In this document: piece by piece, positions 32,223-40,797 of the stretch
How the letters are laid out: each line of letters opens with the position of its first letter
Position numbering within the stretch: position 1 is the first letter of the stretch
From: 2-02-FULL-48-14 sp964356195
Lineage (GTDB): Bacteria > Patescibacteriota > Gracilibacteria > UBA1369 > 2-02-FULL-48-14
Assembly (NCBI GenBank): GCA_964356195.1
Contig: CAYHGP010000001.1
Location: forward strand, 77,826 to 141,825
Reading direction: 5' to 3'
DNA length: 64,000 nucleotides
The notes under the pieces: generated by a model
What the model was told of the DNA's origin: nothing
What the model saw: only the letters and a program-made list of their open reading frames with translations
Databases searched by the model: none
Program-made: the position numbers and the translations under genes

Positions 32223-32717
32223 ATGATTGGAGTTTTAGCCCTACAAGGTGGATTCGCGGAGCATGAGCAGATTTTGGATCAGCTGGGTTTGGAGCATAAA
32301 CAGGTGCGGAGTTTGAAGGACACAGAGGGTCTGACTGGTTTTATTATTCCCGGCGGCGAAAGTACGGTCATGGATTTGTTCATGAAAAAGTACGGACTCG
32401 ATGAGTGGTTAAAGGTGCATGCGGCGGATTTGAAAATCTATGGGACGTGCGCTGGGCTGATTTTGCTCGAGCGGTACGGGCTCCTTGATGTGGATGTGGA
32501 ACGGAATGCGTACGGAAGGCAGAGTGCGAGTTTTACACGGAAAGGCGGACACTTTATTCGGGCGCCGAAAATCACTCGGGTGGGAAAGGCGGTGGAGGTT
32601 TTGGAGCAGGAAGCAGGCTCGGCCGTTTTAGTGCGCCAGGGAAATGTGTGGGGAAGCTCTTTCCACCCCGAACTTGCGGGCGAAACTGCGCTTCACTCCC
32701 GAATTTTTTCGTGTTAG
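32223..32717 (+). CDS. pdxT: Glutamine amidotransferase subunit PdxT
   Basis: The 164-residue class I glutaminase feeds ammonia to PdxS. It has the start IGVLALQGGFAEH, oxyanion region IIPGGESTVM, nucleophile GTCAGLILL (Cys about 78) and the His-Glu pair in FHPELAG. It is about 25 residues shorter than typical PdxT, with the C-terminal helix trimmed. The lipoprotein gene downstream starts 25 nt after its stop. Confidence 0.92.
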   Translation: MIGVLALQGGFAEHEQILDQLGLEHKQVRSLKDTEGLTGFIIPGGESTVMDLFMKKYGLDEWLKVHAADLKIYGTCAGLILLERYGLLDVDVERNAYGRQSASFTRKGGHFIRAPKITRVGKAVEVLEQEAGSAVLVRQGNVWGSSFHPELAGETALHSRIFSC

Positions 32718-32742
32718 GCTTCGGTCGACTTTACAACAAATT

Positions 32743-34161
32743 ATGAATCCTCGACGCACCCTTTTCTACGGACTTTTATTGAGCGCTATTTCACTCGCTT
32801 CTTGTGGAGGCAGTGCGGATATGAGCGCGCACTACAGTGACTCCGGCCTCATCCCCGAGGCTTACATTCCCGCCGATGTGGGAATGCTTGCTTCTTATTC
32901 TTCCCGGGATGATGAACAATTCGCTTTTATTCAAAGCATCGAGAAAAACTTAGGAGACACGGACCGTGTTTCCCGCACTGCTTCCGAGACTTTGGACTCC
33001 CAGTTCGGGGAAGTGGGACTCGATTTTGAACGCGACCTTCAGCCGGCTTTTGGGGATCAGTTCCGCATGGTTTATGCTGTGCGAGCGGGCACCGAGACTC
33101 CTGAAACCTTTACCGTGGTGACGCTGGAAGATCCCGAGCAAATGAAAACCGTTTTGGACACTTTGGTGGAGGCCGAGCAACTTTCTTACAAAAAACTCAG
33201 TGACATCGACGCTTATGTGGACGAAGAGGCCCAGGTTTATGTGACGATTAACGAGGACCTTTTGTTCATGGCCACGACTCCCGAAGACCTTGTAGGCATG
33301 GTGCAACAGGATGAAGGGGAGAGTTTGTGGAATGCGGACCTCTACCAAGACACTCTCGACGAGCTTGGGTCCAACCAGGTTTTCTATGGGATTCTTTACC
33401 CTGCTTTGTACACCGGGGACGTTGGTTTGACGGCGGGTTTCTCGCTCAGCGATATTCCTTCCGTGGTGGACCAGCAGGTGATGGTGGTTCGAGCTGCTGA
33501 AAATGGGTTCAGTTTTGATGCATGGGTGAATGCCAACGAGGATCAGGCAGATGAAGCCGGCATTTCTTTTGATGCCGTTCCTCGATCGGAACCGTATCTC
33601 TTTGAAGAAGTCCCTTCGGAAGGTTTAATGGCTTACTTTGAATCGTTCGGGCTTCAACAAACTTTTGCAGAAGCGGACAAGCTCGGGGATGACACGTCTA
33701 CTTTGGACACTCTCCGTGAAGGTGTGCGCAGCTACTTTGGTATGGATTTTGATGCGGATATTATGAGCTTTCTCGATAAAGGTTACGCCATTGTCCTCCA
33801 GAAAAACGGAGAAGGCGTGTTCCCGGGCATTACTTTCTATGTGGACATTAGTTCCAATACGGAAGGAGCTCAGACTTTTGTGGACAAGATGGATGGACAG
33901 CTCACGGGTCTCATTACAGCTTTGGGCATGACACTGCCAGGCGTTGTGTCTAAGGATACGGTTACTTGGGGAGGGGAAACGTTCAGTCGCGTCAGNNNNN
34001 NNNNNNNNNNNNNNNNNNNNNNNNNNNNNNNNNNNNNNNNNNNNNNNNNNNNNNNNNNNNNNNNNNNNNNNNNNNNNNNNNNNNNNNNNNNNNNNATGGC
34101 CATGAGTGAAACCAAGGCTTATGAAAGTCACTTTGGTGGCTTCTTGATGCTTGCTGACTGA
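32743..34161 (+). CDS. DUF3352-like lipoprotein (interrupted by a gap)
   Basis: The protein begins MNPRRTLFYGLLLSAISLAS followed by Cys in lipobox LASC. The mature part matches the DUF3352 pattern: PADVGMLASYSSRDDEQFAF, repeated strand-helix units with VTLEDPEQMKTVL, and GYAIVLQ. DUF3352 proteins are secreted, of unknown function. A 100-N gap removes the part after about residue 417. After the gap 21 residues run to a TGA whose A is the first base of the next gene's ATG, so the end is real even if the gap length is not. Confidence 0.75.
   Translation: MNPRRTLFYGLLLSAISLASCGGSADMSAHYSDSGLIPEAYIPADVGMLASYSSRDDEQFAFIQSIEKNLGDTDRVSRTASETLDSQFGEVGLDFERDLQPAFGDQFRMVYAVRAGTETPETFTVVTLEDPEQMKTVLDTLVEAEQLSYKKLSDIDAYVDEEAQVYVTINEDLLFMATTPEDLVGMVQQDEGESLWNADLYQDTLDELGSNQVFYGILYPALYTGDVGLTAGFSLSDIPSVVDQQVMVVRAAENGFSFDAWVNANEDQADEAGISFDAVPRSEPYLFEEVPSEGLMAYFESFGLQQTFAEADKLGDDTSTLDTLREGVRSYFGMDFDADIMSFLDKGYAIVLQKNGEGVFPGITFYVDISSNTEGAQTFVDKMDGQLTGLITALGMTLPGVVSKDTVTWGGETFSRVXXXXXXXXXXXXXXXXXXXXXXXXXXXXXXXXXXMAMSETKAYESHFGGFLMLAD
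33996..34095. other. Assembly gap (100 N) inside the DUF3352-like gene
   Basis: Exactly 100 N. The frame happens to continue, but the real length is unknown. Confidence 0.99.
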
Positions 34162-35162
34162 TGCATAAAGTTCTTATTGGTCTCAACACGTTCAACGATC
34201 TTCACTTCCTGAAGGACAGCCTTCCGGCGCTTGAAGAATTGCGTGAAAACTTGCCTGCCGATGTGGTGATTTTGGACACCGCTTGGAACGACGAGATTCG
34301 TGAGTTTGTGCGGAAAAATTATCCGCATTTTAAGTACACGCGTCACAAGGACGGGAACATCGGTTACGGGCGTTCTTATACGGAAATACTCAAGGAAGCT
34401 CCTGGACACAAGTACTTTTTGGTGGTGACGAGTGATGTGATTCTTGACCCGGCCGTGGTGAAGCTTTTTGTGCAGCGGATGGAGGAGGATTCCGAAATCG
34501 CGATGTGTGCGGGGAAGCTGTACCACTGGGACGCGGAGCAGCATCGTAAAACAAACGTCATTGATTCTTTTGGAATTGTGGCCGAAAAACGGCATCACTT
34601 TTTTGATCGGGGGCATGGGGAAATGGATCACGGGCAGTACGATGACACCTTGGGTGACGCGTTTGGAATTTCCGGCGCTGTGTTCTTGCTTCGCAGTAGT
34701 GTAGTGGAGAAATTGGGCGAACTCTTCGACCCCAAAATGTGGATGTATAAGGAAGATATTGATCTGGCGTACCGCCTGCGTTGGCTCGACGAAAAAATCG
34801 AAATTTTTCCGGAAGTGTGGGCCTGGCACGCGCGCACCGTGGCCAACAAAGAAGGTCATTCGCTGCGCGCCCTCAGTAAAGCGGATCAAACAAAACGGGA
34901 CTACGGACGTCTGCACTCGTACAAAAATCATTTCCTACTTTTGAAAAATAATTTCACGTGGCGCTATGGACTTGGAGTTTGCTTGCGCGTGATTTTTTAT
35001 GAGATTTTGAAAGGCGGGTATATGTTGCTACGTCATCCCAAAGTGTTTTTTGCAGGCTTGAAAACCTTGCTTTTCGTTCCCGGCAAGCGTAGTTCTAGGA
35101 TCGCATCGGTAAAAAAAATGCTCAGTTACTTCGAGCAGGGCGCTAGCCCCACTAAAAGATGA
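34161..35162 (+). CDS. GT2-family glycosyltransferase
   Basis: The 333-residue protein has a GT-A fold start (VLIGLNTFNDLHFLKDSLPA), DGNIGYGRSYTEIL, the TSDVILD (DxD-like) motif, and the acceptor/base region MWMYKEDIDLAYRLRW (ED). This resembles rhamnosyl- and O-antigen-type transferases acting on lipid-linked sugars in the cytoplasm. The donor sugar cannot be told. Its TGA stop overlaps the next glycosyltransferase ATG by 4 nt, so the two act in one pathway. Confidence 0.88.
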   Translation: MHKVLIGLNTFNDLHFLKDSLPALEELRENLPADVVILDTAWNDEIREFVRKNYPHFKYTRHKDGNIGYGRSYTEILKEAPGHKYFLVVTSDVILDPAVVKLFVQRMEEDSEIAMCAGKLYHWDAEQHRKTNVIDSFGIVAEKRHHFFDRGHGEMDHGQYDDTLGDAFGISGAVFLLRSSVVEKLGELFDPKMWMYKEDIDLAYRLRWLDEKIEIFPEVWAWHARTVANKEGHSLRALSKADQTKRDYGRLHSYKNHFLLLKNNFTWRYGLGVCLRVIFYEILKGGYMLLRHPKVFFAGLKTLLFVPGKRSSRIASVKKMLSYFEQGASPTKR

Positions 35163-35977
35163 TCCTCTCAATTATTATTTTACACCACGGAAGCCCCCGC
35201 GAAGTCACGGCTAATCTTCAGGCATTGAAGGAGGCTTGGCTACCCGAAAAAACCGAGGTTTTTGTCATCAACAATGGGCAAAAGGGAGACAATGCAAAAA
35301 TCCCTTTCGATAAAAATCCAAAGTTTGATTTGCGCTATTTCGAGATTGAAAACCGCGGCTACCCTCAGGGGAATAACTTCGGTCTCAAACAGGCGACCGG
35401 GAAGTTTTTGTGCATTTTGAATCCTGATATTCAAGTTGATAAAAATACCTTTAAAGTTTTGCTCGATTATTTGAAGGCCCATCCTCGTGTTGGAATTGCA
35501 GCACCGCGACTGCGTTACGGCGATGATTCCATTCAAGACAATTACCGTAAATTCCCGCGCGCTTTCGACCTATTTGTGAAGCGCACTTTGCTTCGTAAGA
35601 TTTTCCAAAAACGAATGCGCCGCTACCTTATGTGGGACAAAGATCCCTACGAATCCGAGGCGGTGGATTGGCTCACCGGAGCTTTTCAAGTTTTTACGCG
35701 CAAGGCTTGGGATGCGCTGAAGCCCAATGATGAACGATATTTTCTCTTCATGTCCGATGTGGATGTTTGCCGCAAAGCCTGGTCCAAAGGTTTTGAAGTG
35801 CATTTTGTGGGGGAGACCGAAGCCTTTCATAATGACGAGCGCCTTTCCTCCGGCGGCATTCTGGCTTTCTTCAAAAAACGCACTTTGCGCCTTCACGTGA
35901 GGGACGCGGTGAAGTACTACTTGAAGTACCTTTTCAAAGCCATTCCTAAAAAATCTCCATCGGGGAGTTTGCGTTAA
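35159..35977 (+). CDS. GT2-family glycosyltransferase (rhamnosyltransferase-like)
   Basis: This 272-residue GT2 shows SIIILHHGSPREVTANLQAL, ENRGYPQGNNFGLKQA, ILNPDIQVD (DxD-like) and FMSDVDVCRKAWSKG, the usual rhamnosyltransferase-type pattern. A basic C-terminal helix region may touch the membrane. It overlaps the preceding GT2 gene by 4 nt and is followed 29 nt later by tRNA-Trp. Confidence 0.88.
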   Translation: MILSIIILHHGSPREVTANLQALKEAWLPEKTEVFVINNGQKGDNAKIPFDKNPKFDLRYFEIENRGYPQGNNFGLKQATGKFLCILNPDIQVDKNTFKVLLDYLKAHPRVGIAAPRLRYGDDSIQDNYRKFPRAFDLFVKRTLLRKIFQKRMRRYLMWDKDPYESEAVDWLTGAFQVFTRKAWDALKPNDERYFLFMSDVDVCRKAWSKGFEVHFVGETEAFHNDERLSSGGILAFFKKRTLRLHVRDAVKYYLKYLFKAIPKKSPSGSLR

Positions 35978-36006
35978 GGGAAGCTTTTGCTACAATGCTC
36001 GGGCTT

Positions 36007-36080
36007 AGGCCTTTCGTATAGTGGTAGTACAACGGTCTCCAAAACCGTTAGCGTGGGTTCGATTCCCTCAGGGCCTGCCA
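36007..36080 (+). tRNA. tRNA-Trp(CCA)
   Basis: A 74-nt cloverleaf. Acceptor AGGCCTT pairs with AGGGCCT (one G.T wobble). Anticodon stem ACGGT/ACCGT has loop CTCCAAA, giving anticodon CCA for UGG. T-loop TTCGATT, discriminator G and encoded CCA are present. A CCA rather than UCA anticodon agrees with UGA being a stop here. Confidence 0.92.
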
Positions 36081-36083
36081 TTT

Positions 36084-36099
36084 AACCTGTTAACAGGTT
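36084..36099. promoter_or_regulatory. Perfect 16-bp palindrome after tRNA-Trp
   Basis: AACCTGTTAACAGGTT starts 4 nt after the tRNA CCA. With no loop it is more like a dimeric protein-binding site than a terminator, though the GTTTTG following could support weak termination. Confidence 0.35.
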
Positions 36100-36224
36100 G
36101 GAGTTTTGTGGTGTGGTTTCGGCGAGTTTAACCTGATGAGTGAGTTCGATTCCTGTTGGCATCTTGTGTACTCAAAATTTTGTGGTATTATATCCACAAT
36201 TGTATTCACCTGATTTCTAATGAA

Positions 36225-36515
36225 ATGAGAAGGAAAAATGATTATTTGCGTTTAGTTCCGCCCACTGATGAAGCACCCAGTACTAGCGGTAGCTCTCAAG
36301 AAGCATGGGTGGACCGTTTAGGTGCTGGGGAAATTGGACGGCCAGGTCCAGATGCAGGTTTATTAAGAGAAATGGCTGCATTTGCAACGCTAGGTTTGCA
36401 TGTTGTTGGCGATAGGTCTAATACAGTTGTGGAGGAGAAAGGCTGCTCCTCTATCATCTTTCATCCAATTGACACGTCTATCACGATTCATCCAATTGAC
36501 AAGTCTGGTGCATAA
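36225..36515 (+). CDS. Small hypothetical protein
   Basis: The 96-residue protein starts MRRKNDYLRLVPPTDEAP. It has a Pro/Ser/Gly-rich N-terminal half and ends with two near-identical HPIDTS/HPIDKS repeats. No signal peptide or known domain is seen. The start at 36225 fits a TATTAT -10 box about 40 nt upstream better than the ATG at 36156, which lies before that box. It is A/T-richer upstream than its neighbours and sits beside tRNA-Trp, so acquisition is possible but unproven. Confidence 0.45.
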   Translation: MRRKNDYLRLVPPTDEAPSTSGSSQEAWVDRLGAGEIGRPGPDAGLLREMAAFATLGLHVVGDRSNTVVEEKGCSSIIFHPIDTSITIHPIDKSGA

Positions 36516-36557
36516 AATCCGTTCGAACTAGTTCTACGCTGGCCTGCCAATTCAGTA

Positions 36558-37535
36558 TCAGGGAATCAAAGTCGAATAGGCCATGAAGTAAGTTCCGTCA
36601 CTCAATTGAACAATGTCCGGGTCGCCCACATAGCTCGATTCAAAGCCTGAACTTTCGTCCAGCAAAAGGCGGAAGCCTTCTTCAAGTTCCCATTCGGTTC
36701 CGTCTTCACTAAAGTAGGAGCGAATGCCTTCACTTTGATCGCTAAAAACATAGAGGCGATATCCGTTTTCAAACGGGGTTACATTCCCTTGGAAGTAAAC
36801 GTTTTTTCCGTCGTTGAACAGGAGGGTGTCTTTCAGTTCAAAAGATTCTCCATCTTGAGAGGTGGCGTGCCACGTTGTTCCCGCTTCTGTTCCATCTTCT
36901 GCCCCCAAAATACCCAGGCTGGCGAGTGAAAGGAGTTGCCATCCATCCACTGTTTTGTAAGCGGCGGCGACTCCTGCATTTCCGGTTTCCGGCTTAAAGG
37001 CTATTCCTTTGTAAGTGAAATTAATTCCGTCCGTGCTTTCCCCGTGTAAAATGTAAGTTTTGCCATTGTCTCGAGTGCTTCCGTAGAGTTGAAATATGCC
37101 GTTGTCGTATACAACATTGGGATCAGAAACGTCTCCACGATTGGGGAAACCCTCGAAGTTCATGAATTTGAAAGTCCAGGTGGCACCATTGTCATCGGAA
37201 ATCGCCATGGCCGGTAAATTCTCTTTGTCACCCACGGTCCAGGCATAGTAGTAGAGAAACAAACGTCCGTTTTCATCCACGGCCAAATCGGCCACGTCCG
37301 CTTGATCGGTAATCACTTCATTGGTTTTAGTCCAAGTGAGTCCGTCTTCCGAGTAGGCTCCCATCAGGCGTCGGGCCCAAGGTCCTTCAATGCCCTCGTG
37401 ATCTCCGGCTCCAATGGGGGGAGTGAAGTCTGCCGTGAGAGAACTTGTTGCAAGTGGCGTCTCCGGTGTTTGGCAGGCACTCAGAATTACAAATGCAAAA
37501 GTAAGAAGTAAGGTTTTTTTGGCGGCGTTTGTCAT
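36558..37535 (-). CDS. Beta-propeller lipoprotein (glycosidase/sialidase-like fold)
   Basis: The 325-residue protein has a signal peptide with lipobox LSAC (Cys 21). The mature chain has repeated SxDGxTW-type blades (YSEDGLTWTK, SDDNGATW, STDGINF, SQDGESF, FSEDGTEW), typical of five-bladed propellers of the GH43/GH32/sialidase kind with Asp-box-like repeats. Whether it is catalytic is unclear; VSDPNVVYDNG and VGDPDIVQL could hold the acidic residues. It may bind or trim glycans at the cell surface. Confidence 0.7.
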   Translation of the reverse strand: MTNAAKKTLLLTFAFVILSACQTPETPLATSSLTADFTPPIGAGDHEGIEGPWARRLMGAYSEDGLTWTKTNEVITDQADVADLAVDENGRLFLYYYAWTVGDKENLPAMAISDDNGATWTFKFMNFEGFPNRGDVSDPNVVYDNGIFQLYGSTRDNGKTYILHGESTDGINFTYKGIAFKPETGNAGVAAAYKTVDGWQLLSLASLGILGAEDGTEAGTTWHATSQDGESFELKDTLLFNDGKNVYFQGNVTPFENGYRLYVFSDQSEGIRSYFSEDGTEWELEEGFRLLLDESSGFESSYVGDPDIVQLSDGTYFMAYSTLIP

Positions 37536-37603
37536 GGGGTAGAGGCTAGGATGTAAATTGATTGCTCATGCGTTTCGCATGGGACAAACGTTCTTCCGCT
37601 TAA

Positions 37604-37678
37604 TTAGGCTAAGAGTACGCCGCCGGTGACAATGGCCGTTTGCCCGGAAAGATCGAGGAGTTGCGTGAGACTTTTCAT
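37604..37678 (-). pseudogene. N-terminal fragment of a short-chain dehydrogenase/reductase
   Basis: This minus-strand frame reads M-K-S-L-T-Q, then LLDLSGQTAIVTGG, then V-L-L-A-stop (24 residues). LSGxTAIVTGG is the first strand and start of the NAD(P)-binding loop of SDR enzymes. The rest of the roughly 250-residue enzyme is absent; the expected GxG loop is replaced by a stop. It is most likely a deletion remnant. Confidence 0.5.
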
Positions 37679-37706
37679 GGATTTATTTTAGTCCCAATTT
37701 CTGTGC

Positions 37707-37712
37707 TAGTAT
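37707..37712 (+). promoter_or_regulatory. -10 box of the SLH-CAP gene
   Basis: Extended -10 TGC-TAGTAT, 19 nt before the TTG start at 37732. The -35 is not evident. Confidence 0.4.
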
Positions 37713-37731
37713 AGGTAAACAAACATATTTT

Positions 37732-38862
37732 TTGAAAAAATATTTATTACTCATTGGCGCTCTTCTCAGCCTTTCTCAGGTGGCTCTCGTCAGCGCGTAT
37801 TCAGACATAAGCGGCTATTTATTTGAAGACTCCATTCAAAGCTTGAGCGACGAAGGAATTCTTCACGGCTATACTGACGGGACTTTTAAACCGGATTCGA
37901 AAATCACCCGGGCGGAGTTTTTGAAAATGGTTTTGGGAGCGGCGGGACTTGAAACCGTGGGCGTGGATTGTTTTAGTGACGTTGGGGACGAATGGTATGC
38001 GCCTGCCATTTGCACGGCCAAAGAATCCGAGATTGTGGGCGGCTACAGTGATGGGACCTTTCTTCCCAATCAAGCGGTGAATTTAATTGAGGCCCTAAAG
38101 ATTTTGGTGAATGTCTTTGAAGTTGCAACGGTGCAGGCCGAGGGAGGGGAATGGTACAGCGCGTCTTTGGAGACGATAGCTGCGCTTAACTACATTCCTG
38201 CGACTCTCCATTATTATGTTGAGCCGATGACACGCGGGGAAGTGGCTGAATTGGTGTGGCGAGCAATGAACGAAAAAAAGGACGAAGAGGCTACGACGCT
38301 CGATGAATTTGTGGGGCCGCTTTGCAGCACATTTGAGGCTGAAAGCTATGAGGATGTGGACATGGAGCGAGTACGGGAGACCTGGCTTTCTTGGTACAAC
38401 GAGGCGAGGGCGGGCCAGGGATTGGATCCGTATGTTTATAATGAACAACTCGATAGGACCGCTTTTATTTGGTCTGACGCCAGTCGTGCGAAAGGGTACA
38501 TGGATCATAAGCGACCCGGAACAACGGCGTATTACGATTATTATGCTATTCAGTCTTGGTTTGAGGACCTCGGTCTGACTTTTGAAAATTGGAACGGGGT
38601 TACGTTTACGGAAAATATTGGTCACGGTCCATACTCATGCAATGATACCGATTGTACGGATGAACTTTTGGATGCCATCCAGTACAGTTTCGATTACTTC
38701 ATCGGCGAAGAGGGAACGAGTTATACGGCGCATTACGACAGTATTATGAGTTCGTCCTTCCAGGAAATTGGTTTTGGAATTGTGGTGACGGACAGTGAGT
38801 ATTATTTTACTGTTCATTACGCTACAAAAATCAACTCCGATCCGGAACCGTTTTGTGATTAA
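37732..38862 (+). CDS. SLH-anchored CAP/SCP-domain secreted protein
   Basis: The 376-residue protein uses a TTG start giving MKKYLLLIGALLSLSQVALV, a signal peptide cut near VSA (about residue 22). Two SLH domains follow (about 23-72, HGYTDGTFKPDSKITRAEF; about 80-130, GGYSDGTFLP), with a third degenerate one to about 178. The C-terminal half is a CAP domain: WYNEARAGQGLDPYVYN, the His in YMDHKRPG, ENIGHG and HYDSIMSSSFQEIGFG. CAP proteins are extracellular, often lipid-binding or stress-related. The SLH part places it on the wall. Confidence 0.85.
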   Translation: MKKYLLLIGALLSLSQVALVSAYSDISGYLFEDSIQSLSDEGILHGYTDGTFKPDSKITRAEFLKMVLGAAGLETVGVDCFSDVGDEWYAPAICTAKESEIVGGYSDGTFLPNQAVNLIEALKILVNVFEVATVQAEGGEWYSASLETIAALNYIPATLHYYVEPMTRGEVAELVWRAMNEKKDEEATTLDEFVGPLCSTFEAESYEDVDMERVRETWLSWYNEARAGQGLDPYVYNEQLDRTAFIWSDASRAKGYMDHKRPGTTAYYDYYAIQSWFEDLGLTFENWNGVTFTENIGHGPYSCNDTDCTDELLDAIQYSFDYFIGEEGTSYTAHYDSIMSSSFQEIGFGIVVTDSEYYFTVHYATKINSDPEPFCD

Positions 38863-38877
38863 TTTAACCTATTTTTT

Positions 38878-40734
38878 ATGACTAAAACTTTTACTTTCAA
38901 ATTCTTAATGGTTGCGGCGCTTGTTTTTGGTCTTGGCTTTCTTGTGTGGATTTATTTGGACACTCGTCCTGTGGAATCACCGACGGTTACGGTTTTCCCC
39001 GCAGAGAAATTGGGGACCGTGGATTCTGACGTGGCCTACTGTTCAAACAATGCTGAGGAACTTATGGACTTTTATTATCCCAGTGCAGCTTCGGCTTCTG
39101 CCGAGGAACCGTTCCCTGTGGTTTTGTATGTGCATGGAGGAGGGTGGACGAGTGGAGACAAAACTACTTTGCCGGAGTACCGTGAAGCGCTCACGTCAAA
39201 AGGGATTGCGGTGGCGGCGGTGAATTATCGCTTAGCACCGGATTCCGTATTTCCCGCGGCTATTGAGGATTTAAAATGTGCGGTTCGTTATTTGAGAACG
39301 AATGCCGAGGTTTACAATATTGATCCAGATCGCATTGGAGGCTACGGCGGAAGTGCCGGCGGACATTTGGTTGCTCTTCTGGGCACGGCGGATGAATCTG
39401 CAGGTTGGGATGATGCTATGGATTACCCCGGCGTCTCCAGCCGTCTTTCTGCGGTTGTGGATATGTACGGCCCTACGGATTTGACCATTGAGTTCGAGTG
39501 GAATTCGGCGGAGCTTTTAAAGAATGCTTTTGGAGAAACTTATTCCAACGCCGCCTGGGTGAGCCCCATTAGTTATGTGACGAGTGATGATCCTCCTTTT
39601 TTGGTCATGCACGGGGAAGAAGATGCGCTGGTGCCCATTAGTCAATCGGAGGTTTTTGTGGAAGCCCTTCAGTCTGCGGGCATTGAGGTGACTTTTGTGC
39701 GAGTGGAGGATGCGGGTCATGGGTTTTCACCTGCTACAAAAGGCGTTCCCATTGAAACCATGAGCGACTGGCTTGTTGAGCAACTTGGAGTTTCTGCAAC
39801 AACGACCGATGTGTCCACAGAAAACATTCCCATCACCATCAGCACCATGACGCACATGGAGGGAAATTTTAAGGATGATGAAGTCGAAGCGCTGTTTAAT
39901 AAACACGTTGAGCAACTCCGCTGGGCTATGGATCTTTTTGATGAGTATGGTGCGAAAATGACCATTGAAAGTGAACAGTCTTTTGCGAAAGCGAATGTGA
40001 ATTGGGATTTGAATTTTCTCAAAGAAGTGGTGGATCGCGGACACGGAGTGGGGACTCATGCGGACTTTGGAGCGCACGAAGAGCCGGCGCTCAGTGTCGA
40101 GGAACTGATCCAAAAATTTAAAGAGAACAAAGCCTTGGTGGATGCGCTTGTGGGTGCGGAAAATAATCGCGGAGTTTCAGGAGGGCAGGGAATAACGGAC
40201 TGGGTGCTTGGGGCTTCCGGTGCCGGATTTGAATATATGGACGGAGTTACTGGTTTTGCTTACCTCTCCATGCCGCTTTCGGCTCGGCCTGATTCCACGT
40301 GGACGGATATTTATATTACGGAAGTCGCTTATCATAATCCGATCCCACCCGAGTTTGCAGACCGCATTTACCCTTTTATTTTAAAAGATGCGACCGACCT
40401 CGTTCCTGATGAGGATGGTATTATGACTGTTTTGAGTGGAGACATCGGAGAGCTTAGTAGTTTGGCCGAGGGGAGAGAGACTTGCGGGACGAAGTGCATT
40501 TTTGATGCCGATGATGTTCAAAGTTTTCTGGATTCCATTGAAGAGGCGGATGCCATTCGAGATCCTACGCGTTTCACGCGCATTAATATCCATATTCCCG
40601 CGGTTCTGTTTAAAAAAGAGAATGAAATCTTACTTCGTTCGCTTCTTGCCGGAATCCAAACTTACGTAGACAACGGCACTGTGCAGTGGGCCACGCAGGG
40701 AGAGGCTTATGATGAATTTCAAGCGTCGCTGTGA
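38878..40734 (+). CDS. Esterase fused to a polysaccharide-deacetylase-like domain
   Basis: The 618-residue protein has an N-terminal membrane anchor or signal (about residues 8-26). Residues about 75-300 are an alpha/beta-hydrolase of the hormone-sensitive-lipase/BD-FAE type: HGGGWTSGD oxyanion loop, nucleophile GGSAGG, acid in GEEDALVP and His in DAGHGF. Residues about 320-618 resemble a polysaccharide deacetylase barrel (STMTHMEGNF, EVVDRGHGVGTHADF, final INIHIPAVLF), though the canonical DD pair is not clear. It may remove acyl groups from surface or environmental glycans. The SLH-CAP gene ends 15 nt upstream. Confidence 0.75.
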   Translation: MTKTFTFKFLMVAALVFGLGFLVWIYLDTRPVESPTVTVFPAEKLGTVDSDVAYCSNNAEELMDFYYPSAASASAEEPFPVVLYVHGGGWTSGDKTTLPEYREALTSKGIAVAAVNYRLAPDSVFPAAIEDLKCAVRYLRTNAEVYNIDPDRIGGYGGSAGGHLVALLGTADESAGWDDAMDYPGVSSRLSAVVDMYGPTDLTIEFEWNSAELLKNAFGETYSNAAWVSPISYVTSDDPPFLVMHGEEDALVPISQSEVFVEALQSAGIEVTFVRVEDAGHGFSPATKGVPIETMSDWLVEQLGVSATTTDVSTENIPITISTMTHMEGNFKDDEVEALFNKHVEQLRWAMDLFDEYGAKMTIESEQSFAKANVNWDLNFLKEVVDRGHGVGTHADFGAHEEPALSVEELIQKFKENKALVDALVGAENNRGVSGGQGITDWVLGASGAGFEYMDGVTGFAYLSMPLSARPDSTWTDIYITEVAYHNPIPPEFADRIYPFILKDATDLVPDEDGIMTVLSGDIGELSSLAEGRETCGTKCIFDADDVQSFLDSIEEADAIRDPTRFTRINIHIPAVLFKKENEILLRSLLAGIQTYVDNGTVQWATQGEAYDEFQASL

Positions 40735-40744
40735 GGGCAAGCCC

Positions 40745-40772
40745 TTGACATGATTCGAGAAAGCGCTATGGT
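40745..40772 (+). promoter_or_regulatory. Promoter of the 186-residue hypothetical gene
   Basis: Perfect TTGACA (40745-40750), 16 nt, TATGGT (40767-40772). It moves the likely start to the ATG at 40798, leaving a leader of about 18 nt. Confidence 0.6.
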
Positions 40773-40797
40773 GCCACGGCATCTTACCTATAACTTT

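Noticed and set aside
34130..34148. An 18-of-19 base match between 34130-34148 and about 42614-42632.
   Set aside because: A match of this length is expected a few times by chance in 64 kb, and both lie in unrelated coding contexts.
36142..36154. A T-arm-like sequence (GAGTTCGATTCCT) downstream of tRNA-Trp, as a possible tRNA remnant or att copy.
   Set aside because: The TTCGATT loop is common to most tRNAs, and no acceptor or anticodon arm can be built around it.
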